NCBI GenBank assembly: GCA_041906305.1
Contig: JAYRJL010000010.1
Span: 1-64,000 of the forward strand
Source of the DNA: SHVZ01 sp041906305
GTDB taxonomy: Bacteria; Pseudomonadota; Alphaproteobacteria; SHVZ01
DNA length: 64,000 nucleotides
Direction: 5' to 3'
Below are positions 36,188-44,360 of this stretch, piece after piece. The position numbers and the translations under genes were made by a program. Position 1 is the first letter of the stretch. Each line of letters starts with the position of its first letter. Below the pieces are notes generated by a model. The model searched no databases. It was not told the DNA's origin and was given only the letters and a program-made list of their open reading frames with translations.

Positions 36188-36934
36188 ATGCTATCTTTCC
36201 TGTCGATGAAGGTCCTCCTCGTCGCGCTGGCGCTCATCTTCGTGCTGCCGATCGCGTTCGCCGCCGGCCAGTCGGAACGGCCGGCCGACGTGCCGTGGTA
36301 CGCGGCGCGGCGCGACTCCTCGGGCCAGGCGCCCGACCCCGCGACCACGAAGGAAGCCGTGATCCAGGCCTATGCCGCCCGCGCCGTCGGCTGGCGCCGC
36401 GCACTGGCCGTGCATACCTGGATCGTGGTGAAGCCCGCCGGCGCCGACCGCTACACGCGCTACGAGGTCATGGGCTGGGGCGTCGGCAACGGCGCGCCGG
36501 CGGTCCGCGTCGACCGCACCGGCCCCGACAATTACTGGTTCGGCGCCCATCCCGAGCTTCTGGTCGATCTCCGCGGGCCCGGCGTCGATGCGATCATCGA
36601 GAAGGTGAAGGCCGCGGTCGAGGCCTATCCCTATCCCAACAGCTACGTCACCTGGCCCGGCCCCAACAGCAACACCTTCACCGCCTTCGTCGCGCGCGAG
36701 GTGCCGGAGCTGGGCTTGGCGCTGCCGCCGACCGCAATCGGCAAGGACTTCATCGCCAACGGCCTTCCGTTCGGCGCGGCGCCCAGCGGCACTGGGCTCC
36801 AGCTCTCGCTGTTCGGACTCGCGGGCCTCACGGTCGCGAGGAAGGAAGGGCTCGAGCTCAACCTGCTCGGTTTCACCGTCGGTCTCTCGGCCTTCCCGCC
36901 GTCGCTCAAGCTGCCGGGCATCGGATCGATCTGA
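36188..36934 (+). CDS. DUF3750 secreted or membrane-anchored protein
   Basis: This is a 248-residue protein with an N-terminal hydrophobic signal (MKVLLVALALIFVLPIAFA begins at the in-frame ATG 36206). It matches the DUF3750 pattern: a short tryptophan-containing start, VHTWIVVKPAGADRYTRYEV near 75-94, PELLVDLRGPGVDAIIEKVK, and SYVTWPGPNSNTFTAFVARE near 153-172. The last two-thirds are Gly/Leu-rich (LQLSLFGLAGLTVARKEGLE). The family function is unknown. It precedes chaC with the stop overlapping the chaC start by one base. Confidence 0.75.
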   Translation: MLSFLSMKVLLVALALIFVLPIAFAAGQSERPADVPWYAARRDSSGQAPDPATTKEAVIQAYAARAVGWRRALAVHTWIVVKPAGADRYTRYEVMGWGVGNGAPAVRVDRTGPDNYWFGAHPELLVDLRGPGVDAIIEKVKAAVEAYPYPNSYVTWPGPNSNTFTAFVAREVPELGLALPPTAIGKDFIANGLPFGAAPSGTGLQLSLFGLAGLTVARKEGLELNLLGFTVGLSAFPPSLKLPGIGSI

Positions 36935-37602
36935 TGAGCCTGACGCGCGAGCAGATCCAGTCGGGCTGGGTCCAGAAGATGGCCCAGGAAGCCGGGCACA
37001 CGATGAAGGTGCTGACCGAGGAGGAGCTCGCGGAGTCGCGGCGCGGGACGCTCGCCTCGGCCCCCTCGAAGGATGTCTGGGTCTTCGGCTACGGCTCGCT
37101 GATCTGGAATCCTGCCTTCCATTTCGTCGAGCGCCGGATCGGCACGATCCACGGCTATCACCGCCGCTTCTGCCTGTGGACCACGCTCGGCCGCGGCTCG
37201 CCGGATTGCCCGGGCCTGATGCTGGGCCTCGACCGCGGCGGCTCCTGCCGCGGCGTCGTGCTCCGCATCGCGCCCGAGCACGTCGAGAGCGAGCTCGACG
37301 TGCTGTGGCGGCGCGAGATGGTCTCCAACGCCTATGTGCCGACCTGGGTCCGGACCACGACCGAGGAAGGCGACGTGTACGCGATCGCCTTCACGATCAA
37401 CCGCGAGCACGAACGCTACGCCGAGAAGATGTCCGACGAGAAGGCCGCCGAGGTGATCGCGCGCGCCGCCGGCCGCATCGGACCGTGCCGCGACTACCTG
37501 CTCAACACGGTCGAGCATCTCGACCAGCTCGGCATCCACGACCGCGCGATGAAGCGGCTGGCGGAGCGGGTGAAGCGCCAGGTCGCCGGAGCCGGCTCCT
37601 GA
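36934..37602 (+). CDS. Gamma-glutamylcyclotransferase ChaC
   Basis: ChaC-type enzymes split glutathione (or gamma-glutamyl peptides) into 5-oxoproline and the remaining dipeptide. This 222-residue protein has the signature YGSLIWNP at residues 53-60, GYHRRFCLWTTLGRGSPDCP after it, and the catalytic Glu in LWRREM near residue 128. The extended N-terminus (about 45 residues) is common in bacterial members. It overlaps the preceding stop by one base and its own stop lies within the presumed CTG start of the next gene. Confidence 0.9.
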   Translation: MSLTREQIQSGWVQKMAQEAGHTMKVLTEEELAESRRGTLASAPSKDVWVFGYGSLIWNPAFHFVERRIGTIHGYHRRFCLWTTLGRGSPDCPGLMLGLDRGGSCRGVVLRIAPEHVESELDVLWRREMVSNAYVPTWVRTTTEEGDVYAIAFTINREHERYAEKMSDEKAAEVIARAAGRIGPCRDYLLNTVEHLDQLGIHDRAMKRLAERVKRQVAGAGS

Positions 37603-38561
37603 CCCTCTGGCGCGTTCTCGCTCTTGCGCTGCTCCTCGCGTTCCCGGCAGCGGCGGAGCCGCTTCGGCTGACCACCAAGCCAGTCGACCTCCACCCGCGC
37701 GATCCGAAGGTGGTGCGCGCGGGCCAACTCGAGTTCGTGGCCGGCCTCGAGCTTTCGAGCCGGCACTCCCGCTTCGGCGGATACTCGGGCCTGGTGATCG
37801 ACGAAGGCGGCAAGCGCCTGGTCGCGGTCTCCGACCTCGGGCACTGGCTGGTCGCGACGCTCGTCCGCGACGAGAGCGGCAGGCTCCGCGGCCTCGCCGA
37901 ACCGCAGCTCTTCCCGATCCTCGACCGCAACGGCAACCCGTTCACGGTCAAGCGCGCCGGCGACGCCGAAGCGCTGGAGAAACTCGCCGACGGAAGCTTC
38001 CTCGTCGCCTTCGAGCAGGTCCACCGCATCGCGCGCTATGCCGGGCCCGAGCCGTGGCGGTCGCGGGGCGAGCCTCAGGTAGGCCCGCGGGACCTCGCGC
38101 GCCAGGAGGCCAACGGCGGTATCGAGACCGCGGCGCGCCTGCCCGACGGACGCCTGATCCTGGTCAGCGAGACCGAGGAGCGCTCCCCCGGCGTGCTCAA
38201 GGCGTGGATCGGCGCCGGGGGCACATGGCGCGACGCCAACTATCGCCGCCGCAGCGAGTACCGTCCGGTCGACGGCAAGTCGCTTCCCAACGGCGACCTG
38301 CTGGTGCTGGAGCGTGCCTTCAACCTGCTCGGCGGCTTCGCCTCGCGGCTGGTGCGGATTCCGGCGCCGTCGATCCGTCCGGACGCGATCCTCGACGGCC
38401 GCGACGTGGCCGAGGTCGCCCCGCCGCTCATCGCCGACAATTTCGAAGGGCTCGCGGTCGAGGCGGCGCCGGACGGCGGCACCTACGTCTACCTGATCTC
38501 GGACGACAACCGGGTCGCCCTGCAGCGGACATTGCTGCTGCAGTTCCACCTAATCCCGTAA
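37599..38561 (+). CDS. Secreted esterase-like-activity-of-phytase family protein, probable CTG start
   Basis: This is a 320-residue predicted periplasmic protein: a short positive start, then LALALLLAFPAAAEPLRLT as a complete Sec signal. The mature beta-propeller-type chain contains GGYSGLVIDEGGKRLVAVSD near 55-74 and RNGNPFTVKRAGDAEALEKL, the family markers. No ATG, GTG or TTG precedes the signal peptide in frame. CTG 37599 has GGAG seven bases upstream (37588-37591) and overlaps the chaC stop as CTGA, so I take it as the start. The first internal GTG would remove the signal. The catalytic role of the family is uncertain. Confidence 0.78.
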   Translation: MTLWRVLALALLLAFPAAAEPLRLTTKPVDLHPRDPKVVRAGQLEFVAGLELSSRHSRFGGYSGLVIDEGGKRLVAVSDLGHWLVATLVRDESGRLRGLAEPQLFPILDRNGNPFTVKRAGDAEALEKLADGSFLVAFEQVHRIARYAGPEPWRSRGEPQVGPRDLARQEANGGIETAARLPDGRLILVSETEERSPGVLKAWIGAGGTWRDANYRRRSEYRPVDGKSLPNGDLLVLERAFNLLGGFASRLVRIPAPSIRPDAILDGRDVAEVAPPLIADNFEGLAVEAAPDGGTYVYLISDDNRVALQRTLLLQFHLIP

Positions 38562-38620
38562 TTTTATTGCGCATTTTAGCGACCTGGGCGTAAGTTGGGC
38601 CGGGTGGAGATCGGGCCCGG

Positions 38621-39715
38621 ATGACCAAGTCAAAGTCCGCAGGAACGAAACCGGCGGTATCGGGCGCGGAGCCGTGGAACGCGGACAGGCCGCCGCCTTC
38701 CGACTACCGCGTCATCAATCTGGCCCTCCAGGGCGGCGGCGCCCACGGCGCCTTCACCTGGGGCGTGCTCGACCGCCTGCTCGCCGACAAGCGCATCTTC
38801 ATCGAAGGCATCAGCGGCACCTCGGCCGGCGCGATGAACGGCGCACTGCTGGCCTACGGCATGATGCATGCCGGCCGCGAGGGCGCGCGCCGCATCCTGC
38901 GCGAGTTCTGGGAACGGACCAGCGAGTTCAGCCGCTACTCGCCGTTCCAGCCCTCCATCCTCGACCGCTGGAGCGGCAACCACAATCTCGACTACTCGCC
39001 GGCCTACCAGGCGTTCGACTTCATCACGCGGATGCTGTCGCCCTACCAGCTGAACCCGACCGGCTACCACCCGGTGCGCGAGCTGATCAGCGACCTGATC
39101 GACTTCGACACGCTGCGCAAGGTCAAGCACGTCCGGCTGTTCATCTCGACCACCAACGTGCGCACCGGCAAGATCCGCGTCTTCCCGATCCAGGAGATCT
39201 CGGCCGACGTTCTGCTGGCGTCGGCCTGCCTGCCGCACCTGTTCCAGGCGGTCGAGATCGAGGGAGAGCACTACTGGGACGGCGGCTTCATGGGCAATCC
39301 CGCCATGTTCCCGCTGCTCTACCAGTGCAAGGCCAACGACATCATGCTGGTCGAGATCAACCCGATCCGCATCGACGAGGTCCCGCAGACCGCGCGCGGC
39401 ATCGTCGACCGCATGAACTCGATCAGCTTCAACGCGACGATGATGCGCGAGATGCGCACCATCGCCTTCGTGACCCAGATGCTGGAGCAGCACCGGCTGA
39501 CCGGGCGCTCGCATCTCCGCCGCATCTTCTTCCACATGGTGCAGGCCGAGAAGGAGATGTCGAACTACGGCGCCTCCTCCAAGTTCAACGTCCATCGGGA
39601 CTTCATCGAGCTCTTGTTCGACCTCGGCACCAGGACCGCCGACGCCTGGCTGAGGGAGAACTACGACAAGCTCGGCAACGAATCCTCGATCGACCTGCAG
39701 AAACTGTTCTTCTGA
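38621..39715 (+). CDS. Patatin-like phospholipase
   Basis: This is a 364-residue lipid acyl hydrolase of the patatin family. The oxyanion-hole motif LQGGGAHG is at residues 36-43, the nucleophile Ser68 in GTSAG at 66-70, and the catalytic Asp in YWDGGFMGN near 223. All three are intact, so it should cleave acyl chains from lipids. The N-terminal 25 residues are disordered-looking and there is no signal peptide. Its stop overlaps the start of the CBS protein by one base, suggesting joint expression. Confidence 0.92.
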   Translation: MTKSKSAGTKPAVSGAEPWNADRPPPSDYRVINLALQGGGAHGAFTWGVLDRLLADKRIFIEGISGTSAGAMNGALLAYGMMHAGREGARRILREFWERTSEFSRYSPFQPSILDRWSGNHNLDYSPAYQAFDFITRMLSPYQLNPTGYHPVRELISDLIDFDTLRKVKHVRLFISTTNVRTGKIRVFPIQEISADVLLASACLPHLFQAVEIEGEHYWDGGFMGNPAMFPLLYQCKANDIMLVEINPIRIDEVPQTARGIVDRMNSISFNATMMREMRTIAFVTQMLEQHRLTGRSHLRRIFFHMVQAEKEMSNYGASSKFNVHRDFIELLFDLGTRTADAWLRENYDKLGNESSIDLQKLFF

Positions 39716-40158
39716 TGCTGCCGACCGACCGCAAGATCGTTCCCGACGTGATCAAGTCGCCGCAGGACCTGGCGACGGTGACCCCGAAAGTGTCCGTCGC
39801 CGAGGTATCGGAGCTGATGGCGACGCGCCGCATCGGTGCCATCCTGGTCGTGGAGAAGGGCAAGCTCGCCGGCATCTTCACCGAGCGCGACGCGCTGGTG
39901 CGCGTCATCGCCAAGGGCGTCGACCCCAAGAAGACCGCCGTCGGCGAGGTGATGACCCGAGACCCCGACACCATCCAGCCGACCGAGTCGGTGCAGACGG
40001 CCTTGGATCTGATGGCCGAGCGCGGCTACCGCCATCTCCCGGTGATGGACGAAGGCCAGCTCTACGGCATCATCTCGATCCGCGACCTGTACCGCAGCGT
40101 GAAGCAGCAGATGGAAGAGGATATCCTCCTGCTGGCCGAGATGCTGATCCAGAGCTGA
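39715..40158 (+). CDS. CBS-domain pair protein
   Basis: This is a 147-residue cytosolic protein formed of two CBS motifs, one about residues 15-70 (MATRRIGAILVVEKGKLAGI with FTERDALVRVI) and one about 78-135 (MAERGYRHLPVMDEGQLYGI with SIRDLYRSV). Such pairs bind adenosine nucleotides or S-adenosylmethionine and regulate partner proteins. It is coupled to the patatin gene by a one-base TGATG overlap. A role in controlling that lipase is possible but not shown. Confidence 0.92.
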   Translation: MLPTDRKIVPDVIKSPQDLATVTPKVSVAEVSELMATRRIGAILVVEKGKLAGIFTERDALVRVIAKGVDPKKTAVGEVMTRDPDTIQPTESVQTALDLMAERGYRHLPVMDEGQLYGIISIRDLYRSVKQQMEEDILLLAEMLIQS

Positions 40159-40165
40159 TGCTTCC

Positions 40166-41296
40166 ATGCGCGAGAAATACTTCCGCTTCACCATCCAGTC
40201 GGGCTCGGCCAAGGTCTACAACTGCCACAAGGTCACGCAGGAGATCGACCGGGCGGCGCTGAAGGACGGGACGCAGCCGAAGCACCTGTTCTCCTGCATC
40301 GGCCTCAACAAGGCCGTGATCATCAAGGTCGTGGACCCCACCCAGGCGCGCGAGAAGCAGCCGCCGGGCCGCGTGCTCACCCGCGCGATCAAGACCAAGG
40401 TCCACTTCTCCTACGACGACGAGGACATCACCAAGGGCGGGGCGGCGATCCAGTTCGACCACCCCGACCGCGACCAGGCGCTGATCGAGCTCGCCGGCCT
40501 CAACAAGCAGGCGCAGCCCGAGGTCTTCAAGCGCGACATGGGCATCCTCGAGGCGCTGGCGAAGCTGCCGTCGCTGGACCCCTTCCTGCTCAAGGACCGG
40601 CTCGCCGCGCATGTGAACGAGGTCGACCCGGCCTACTTCGCGATCGCCCCGGCCGAGTGGGACCGCATCGCCAAGAGCATCCGCGCCAAGATCCGCCCGA
40701 TGGTGCTGATGGCGGCGAGCGGCGGCGCCGATGTCGAGGCCAAGGTCCAGGTGCTGCTCGACAAGCTCTGGGACTCGACCGGCCTGGAGGAGTTCGCCCC
40801 CTTCTTCAAGGCGATGAACCTGCCGGTCGACAAGACCGCCGAGATCATGCAGGCCTGGAAGGGCATCACCTTCTACGAGCTCGAATACCGCGAGCTGACG
40901 CCCAAGGTCACCGAGTTCGGCCGCTGGCTCAAGGATGGCTCGCAGCCGGCCGACACCATCCACCGGACCGACCGGGCCACGATCGACAAGCTCCGGGAAT
41001 CGATCCGCAAGAAGACCAAGCAGAACCTGGCGGAGATCGCCCAGACCCTGTCCGAGTACCAGGACAGCTACGACGAGCTGTTCGTGCGCCGGAAGGGCGG
41101 CCAGAAGTTCGGCACCTTCCTCGGCGCCTCCAGCAAGCACTTCAACAACCTCGGCGCCACGCTGAACGAGGTCAGCCACGCGATTCTCGTCTGGAACGAG
41201 ATGTCCGGGCGCCACAAGGCCCGCCAGATGAAGGGCGCCAGCCTGATCGAGATGTTCGAGGTGCTGGACGACATCTACGGACCGCGGCCGGAATAG
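40166..41296 (+). CDS. Conserved-looking hypothetical protein, 376 residues
   Basis: I do not recognise this protein. It starts MREKYFRFTIQSGSAKVYNC and is rich in charged helices, with no signal peptide, membrane segment, P-loop or metal motif. A well-ordered acidic/basic stretch, TIDKLRESIRKKTKQNLAEI near 262-281, suggests coiled-coil character. Another notable segment is RKGGQKFGTFLGASSKHFNN near 305. It starts seven bases after the CBS gene, so it may belong to the patatin-CBS operon. It is followed by the long leader of the homospermidine synthase operon. Confidence 0.7.
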   Translation: MREKYFRFTIQSGSAKVYNCHKVTQEIDRAALKDGTQPKHLFSCIGLNKAVIIKVVDPTQAREKQPPGRVLTRAIKTKVHFSYDDEDITKGGAAIQFDHPDRDQALIELAGLNKQAQPEVFKRDMGILEALAKLPSLDPFLLKDRLAAHVNEVDPAYFAIAPAEWDRIAKSIRAKIRPMVLMAASGGADVEAKVQVLLDKLWDSTGLEEFAPFFKAMNLPVDKTAEIMQAWKGITFYELEYRELTPKVTEFGRWLKDGSQPADTIHRTDRATIDKLRESIRKKTKQNLAEIAQTLSEYQDSYDELFVRRKGGQKFGTFLGASSKHFNNLGATLNEVSHAILVWNEMSGRHKARQMKGASLIEMFEVLDDIYGPRPE

Positions 41297-41701
41297 GCCG
41301 GAAATCGCCGCCTCCGGTCCCGCGCTCTCCGACCGCGCGGCTGTAACAAAAAATTTCTTGCGTCCCAGGGCGTTTAGCCCCATCTAGCGCGTCGACGCCA
41401 ATCGCACGTGCCCACGCCCTCAGGGGTCAAAGCAACGACGTGTACGCGTCCTTTTCGGTCGAGCCGGTCGACAGTGGGCCGGCGTCCTTAAGGGAAGTGG
41501 ATACGATGTTCGGGCACATGCTCGCGCCTCCTCCGCGCATCGAGCGGTAACGCAGCCTCCGGGCCGGCCTATCTGCCGGACCGGGTTCGTCGTGCGTTCG
41601 CTCTTACACCGCAATAGCGCCGTTTTCCGTCGTCGGGCCCAAGGGTCCGCCCGCATCGGCGCGTCGTAGCCGTCCGGTCTCCGGGCGCAGAGGAGCCGTC
41701 C
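41297..41701 (+). promoter_or_regulatory. Long 5' leader of the polyamine operon, candidate regulatory RNA
   Basis: This 405-base gap precedes hss-odc and contains the 14-codon frame at 41506-41550. Several short hairpins can be drawn: GGGC/GCCC at 41368-41380, and a 10-bp stem with one mismatch at 41559-41584 that begins eight bases after the short frame's stop. AGAGGAG seven bases before the hss ATG is the ribosome site. Alphaproteobacterial ornithine decarboxylase genes are known to carry the long structured speF-motif leader. Whether this leader belongs to that family is not decided here. An AT-rich patch at 41345-41360 could mark the promoter. Confidence 0.45.
41506..41550 (+). CDS. Candidate leader peptide, 14 residues with PPP
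   Basis: The short frame ATG...TAA encodes MFGHMLAPPPRIER. AGGGA at 41491-41495 lies ten bases before the ATG. Three consecutive prolines followed by Arg are a known type of ribosome-slowing sequence, relieved by EF-P. Its stop is eight bases before a hairpin, and it lies 151 bases upstream of homospermidine synthase. This is the layout of a translation-sensing attenuator, but no conservation test was possible here. Confidence 0.4.
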   Translation: MFGHMLAPPPRIER

Positions 41702-43114
41702 ATGGACAAGAAGCACGTGGCCTACAAGGGCCGTCTGGTGATCCTCGGCTTCGGCTCGATCGGCCAGGGCGTCCTGCCGCTGATCCTCCGTCACGTCGAC
41801 ATGCCGCGGGACAACATCGTCGTGGTCACCGCCGAGGAGCGCGGCCGCGAGGTCGCGGCTGAGTACGGCATCCGCTTCATCCTGGAGCCGCTGACCCGCG
41901 ACAACTACCGCCAGGTCCTCTCCGGCCTTCTGGCCAAGGACGACTTCCTGCTCAACCTCTCGGTCGACGTGCAGTCGGTCGCGCTGATCCAGCTCGCCAA
42001 CGAGCTCGGCGCGCTCTACCTCGACACCTGCATCGAGCCCTGGCCCGGCGGCTACACCGACCCGTCGCTCACGCCCTCGCAGCGCTCCAACTATGCGCTC
42101 CGCGAGAGCGCGCTGGCGCTGGCGCCGAAGTTCGCCGGCGGCCCGACGGCCGTGCTGACCCACGGCGCCAACCCGGGCCTGGTCTCGCACTTCGTCAAGG
42201 AGGCCCTCCTCCACATCGCCCGCGACACCGGCCACAAGGCCGCCACGCCGAAGGACCGCAAGGGCTGGAGCGAGCTCGCCCGCGACCTCGGCGTGAAGGT
42301 CATCCACATCGCCGAGCGCGACACCCAGGTCGCCGACTTCCCGAAGAAGGTGGGCGAGTTCGTCAACACCTGGTCGATCGACGGCTTCGTCGGCGAGGGC
42401 TCGCAGCCGGCCGAGCTCGGCTGGGGCGCGCATGAGCGTCACTTCCCCGAGGACGGCAAGCGCCACGACTTCGGCTGCGACGCCGCCATCTACCTGATGC
42501 GTCCGGGCGCCTCGACGCGCGTGCGCTCGTGGACCCCGCTCGAAGGGCCGTATCACGGCTTCCTGGTGACCCATAACGAGTCGATCTCGATCGCCGACTA
42601 CTACACGGTGAAGGACGGCGCGAAGGTCGCCTACCGCCCGACCGTGCACTACGCCTACCACCCGTGCGACGACGCGGTGCTGTCGCTGCACGAGATCGCC
42701 GGCAAGAACTGGCAGATTCAGTCCGAGAAGCGGCTGATGGTGGACGAGATCACCACGGGCATCGACGAGCTCGGCGTGCTGCTCATGGGGCATGCCAAGG
42801 GCGCCTACTGGTACGGCTCCCGGCTGTCGATCGAGGAGACCCGGAAGCTGGTGAAGCACAACAACGCCACCAGCCTGCAGGTCACGGCGGCGGTGCTGGC
42901 CGGGATGATCTGGGCGATCGAGAACCCGAACGCCGGCGTGGTCGAGGCGGACAGCCTGGACCACGAGCGGATCCTCGAGATCATGCGGCCCTATCTCGGC
43001 GAGGTCGTCGGCGCCTATTCCGACTGGACGCCGCTCCTGCGGCGCGGCGCGCTGTTCCCGGAGGCGGTCGACGCCTCCGACCCGTGGCAGTTCAAGAACT
43101 TCCGCGTCGTCTGA
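41702..43114 (+). CDS. hss: Homospermidine synthase
   Basis: Homospermidine synthase makes homospermidine from putrescine units in an NAD-dependent reaction and is common in alphaproteobacteria. This 470-residue protein has the N-terminal Rossmann motif LGFGSIGQG at residues 15-23, and the family segments YLDTCIEPWPGGYTDPSLTP near 100-119 and LTHGANPGLVSHFVKEALLH near 149. The C-terminus (DWTPLLRRGALFPEAVDASD) is also typical. It is followed after 29 bases by the ornithine decarboxylase that supplies putrescine. Confidence 0.96.
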   Translation: MDKKHVAYKGRLVILGFGSIGQGVLPLILRHVDMPRDNIVVVTAEERGREVAAEYGIRFILEPLTRDNYRQVLSGLLAKDDFLLNLSVDVQSVALIQLANELGALYLDTCIEPWPGGYTDPSLTPSQRSNYALRESALALAPKFAGGPTAVLTHGANPGLVSHFVKEALLHIARDTGHKAATPKDRKGWSELARDLGVKVIHIAERDTQVADFPKKVGEFVNTWSIDGFVGEGSQPAELGWGAHERHFPEDGKRHDFGCDAAIYLMRPGASTRVRSWTPLEGPYHGFLVTHNESISIADYYTVKDGAKVAYRPTVHYAYHPCDDAVLSLHEIAGKNWQIQSEKRLMVDEITTGIDELGVLLMGHAKGAYWYGSRLSIEETRKLVKHNNATSLQVTAAVLAGMIWAIENPNAGVVEADSLDHERILEIMRPYLGEVVGAYSDWTPLLRRGALFPEAVDASDPWQFKNFRVV

Positions 43115-43143
43115 CGACAGCGGCGCGAAAGGAGACCCGAACG

Positions 43144-44271
43144 ATGACCAAGAAGATCCAAAAGTTCCTCGCCGAGCAGCAGCCGGCCACGCCGTGCCTG
43201 GTGATGGACCTCGACCTGGTTGCCGACAACTTCAAGAAGCTCAGGAACGCCGTTCCGCAGGCCGGCATCTACTATGCCGTGAAGGCCAATCCGGCCCCGG
43301 AGATCCTGAAGCTGCTGGCCGGCATGGGCTCGTGCTTCGACGTCGCCAGCGTCAACGAGGTCGAGATGGCGCTCGCCACCGGCGTCGCCGCCGACCGCAT
43401 CTCGTTCGGCAACACGATCAAGAAGAAGTCGGACATCGCCCGCGCCTATGCGAGGGGGGTTCGCCTCTACGCCTTCGACTCCGCGGCCGAGCTCGAGAAG
43501 ATCGCCGACGCCGCCCCCGGCAGCCGGGTCTTCTGCCGCATCCTAACCTCGGGCGCCAACGCCGAGTGGCCGCTGTCGCGCAAGTTCGGCTGCGACGTGA
43601 AGATGGCGAAGGAGCTGCTGCTGGAAGCCTCGCGCCGCAACGTCGTGCCCTACGGCGTCTCGTTCCACGTGGGCTCGCAGCAGCGCGACCCGGCGCAGTG
43701 GGACACCGCCGTCGCCGAGGCGGCGTGGCTGTTCCGCGAGCTCGAGCAGCAGAACGTGCAGCTGACCATGCTCAACATCGGCGGCGGCTTCCCGACGCGC
43801 TATCGCAAGTCGATCCCGGCCATGGGCGCCTATGGCGCGGCCATCGACGAGTCGCTACGCCGCCACTTCGGCAACCGCATCCCCGACATCATCGTCGAGC
43901 CGGGCCGACAGATGGTCGGCAATGCCGGCATCCTCCAGACCGAAGTCGTGCTGATCTCGAAGAAGTCGGAGACCGACAGGAAGAGCTGGGTCTATCTCGA
44001 CGTCGGCAAGTTCGGCGGTCTCGCCGAGACGATGGACGAGGCGATCCAGTATCCGATCGTCTCGGAGAAGAAGGGCCAGCCGATGCCGGTGGTCCTGGCC
44101 GGCCCGACCTGCGATTCCGCCGACATCCTGTACGAGAAGGCGGACTACAAGCTGCCGTCCGATCTCCAGATCGGCGACAAGCTCGAGATCCGCGCGGCCG
44201 GCGCCTACACCACGACCTACGCGTCGGTGGCCTTCAACGGCTTCGAGCCGTTGAAGACCTACTGCGTCTGA
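43144..44271 (+). CDS. Type III PLP-dependent ornithine (or lysine/ornithine) decarboxylase
   Basis: This is a 375-residue alanine-racemase-fold decarboxylase. PLP-lysine Lys47 lies in YYAVKANP (43-50). The substrate/cofactor residues appear in SFHVGSQQRD near 178, NIGGGFPTRY near 219, IIVEPGRQMVGNAG near 255 and the catalytic Cys in PTCDSADILYEKADY near 322. The product, putrescine from ornithine (or cadaverine from lysine), feeds homospermidine synthase upstream. The operon order hss-odc is consistent with this. Ornithine is the more likely substrate. Confidence 0.93.
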   Translation: MTKKIQKFLAEQQPATPCLVMDLDLVADNFKKLRNAVPQAGIYYAVKANPAPEILKLLAGMGSCFDVASVNEVEMALATGVAADRISFGNTIKKKSDIARAYARGVRLYAFDSAAELEKIADAAPGSRVFCRILTSGANAEWPLSRKFGCDVKMAKELLLEASRRNVVPYGVSFHVGSQQRDPAQWDTAVAEAAWLFRELEQQNVQLTMLNIGGGFPTRYRKSIPAMGAYGAAIDESLRRHFGNRIPDIIVEPGRQMVGNAGILQTEVVLISKKSETDRKSWVYLDVGKFGGLAETMDEAIQYPIVSEKKGQPMPVVLAGPTCDSADILYEKADYKLPSDLQIGDKLEIRAAGAYTTTYASVAFNGFEPLKTYCV

Positions 44272-44296
44272 AGCCTTCCCGGGGAGGCGTCATGAG

Positions 44297-44359
44297 ATGG
44301 TCACTCTCCGCGAAGAGCGGCCGGAGCATGCTCCGGCGGTAGAGCGCCTGCTCGACCGC
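44297..44359 (+). pseudogene. Truncated acetyltransferase (GNAT) N-terminus
   Basis: The sequence following odc starts with GGGGAGG nine bases before ATG 44297 and reads MVTLREERPEHAPAVERLLD. This is the usual first strand and helix of GNAT acetyltransferases. After Arg21 the resemblance stops; the frame continues with unrelated residues (IIENWWCDFDGCFEG) to a stop at 44491. The break lies at the 3' end of the large propeller gene on the other strand, whose stop is at 44361-44363. No remaining acetyltransferase core was found on the far side of that gene. Confidence 0.6.
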
Positions 44360-44360
44360 A

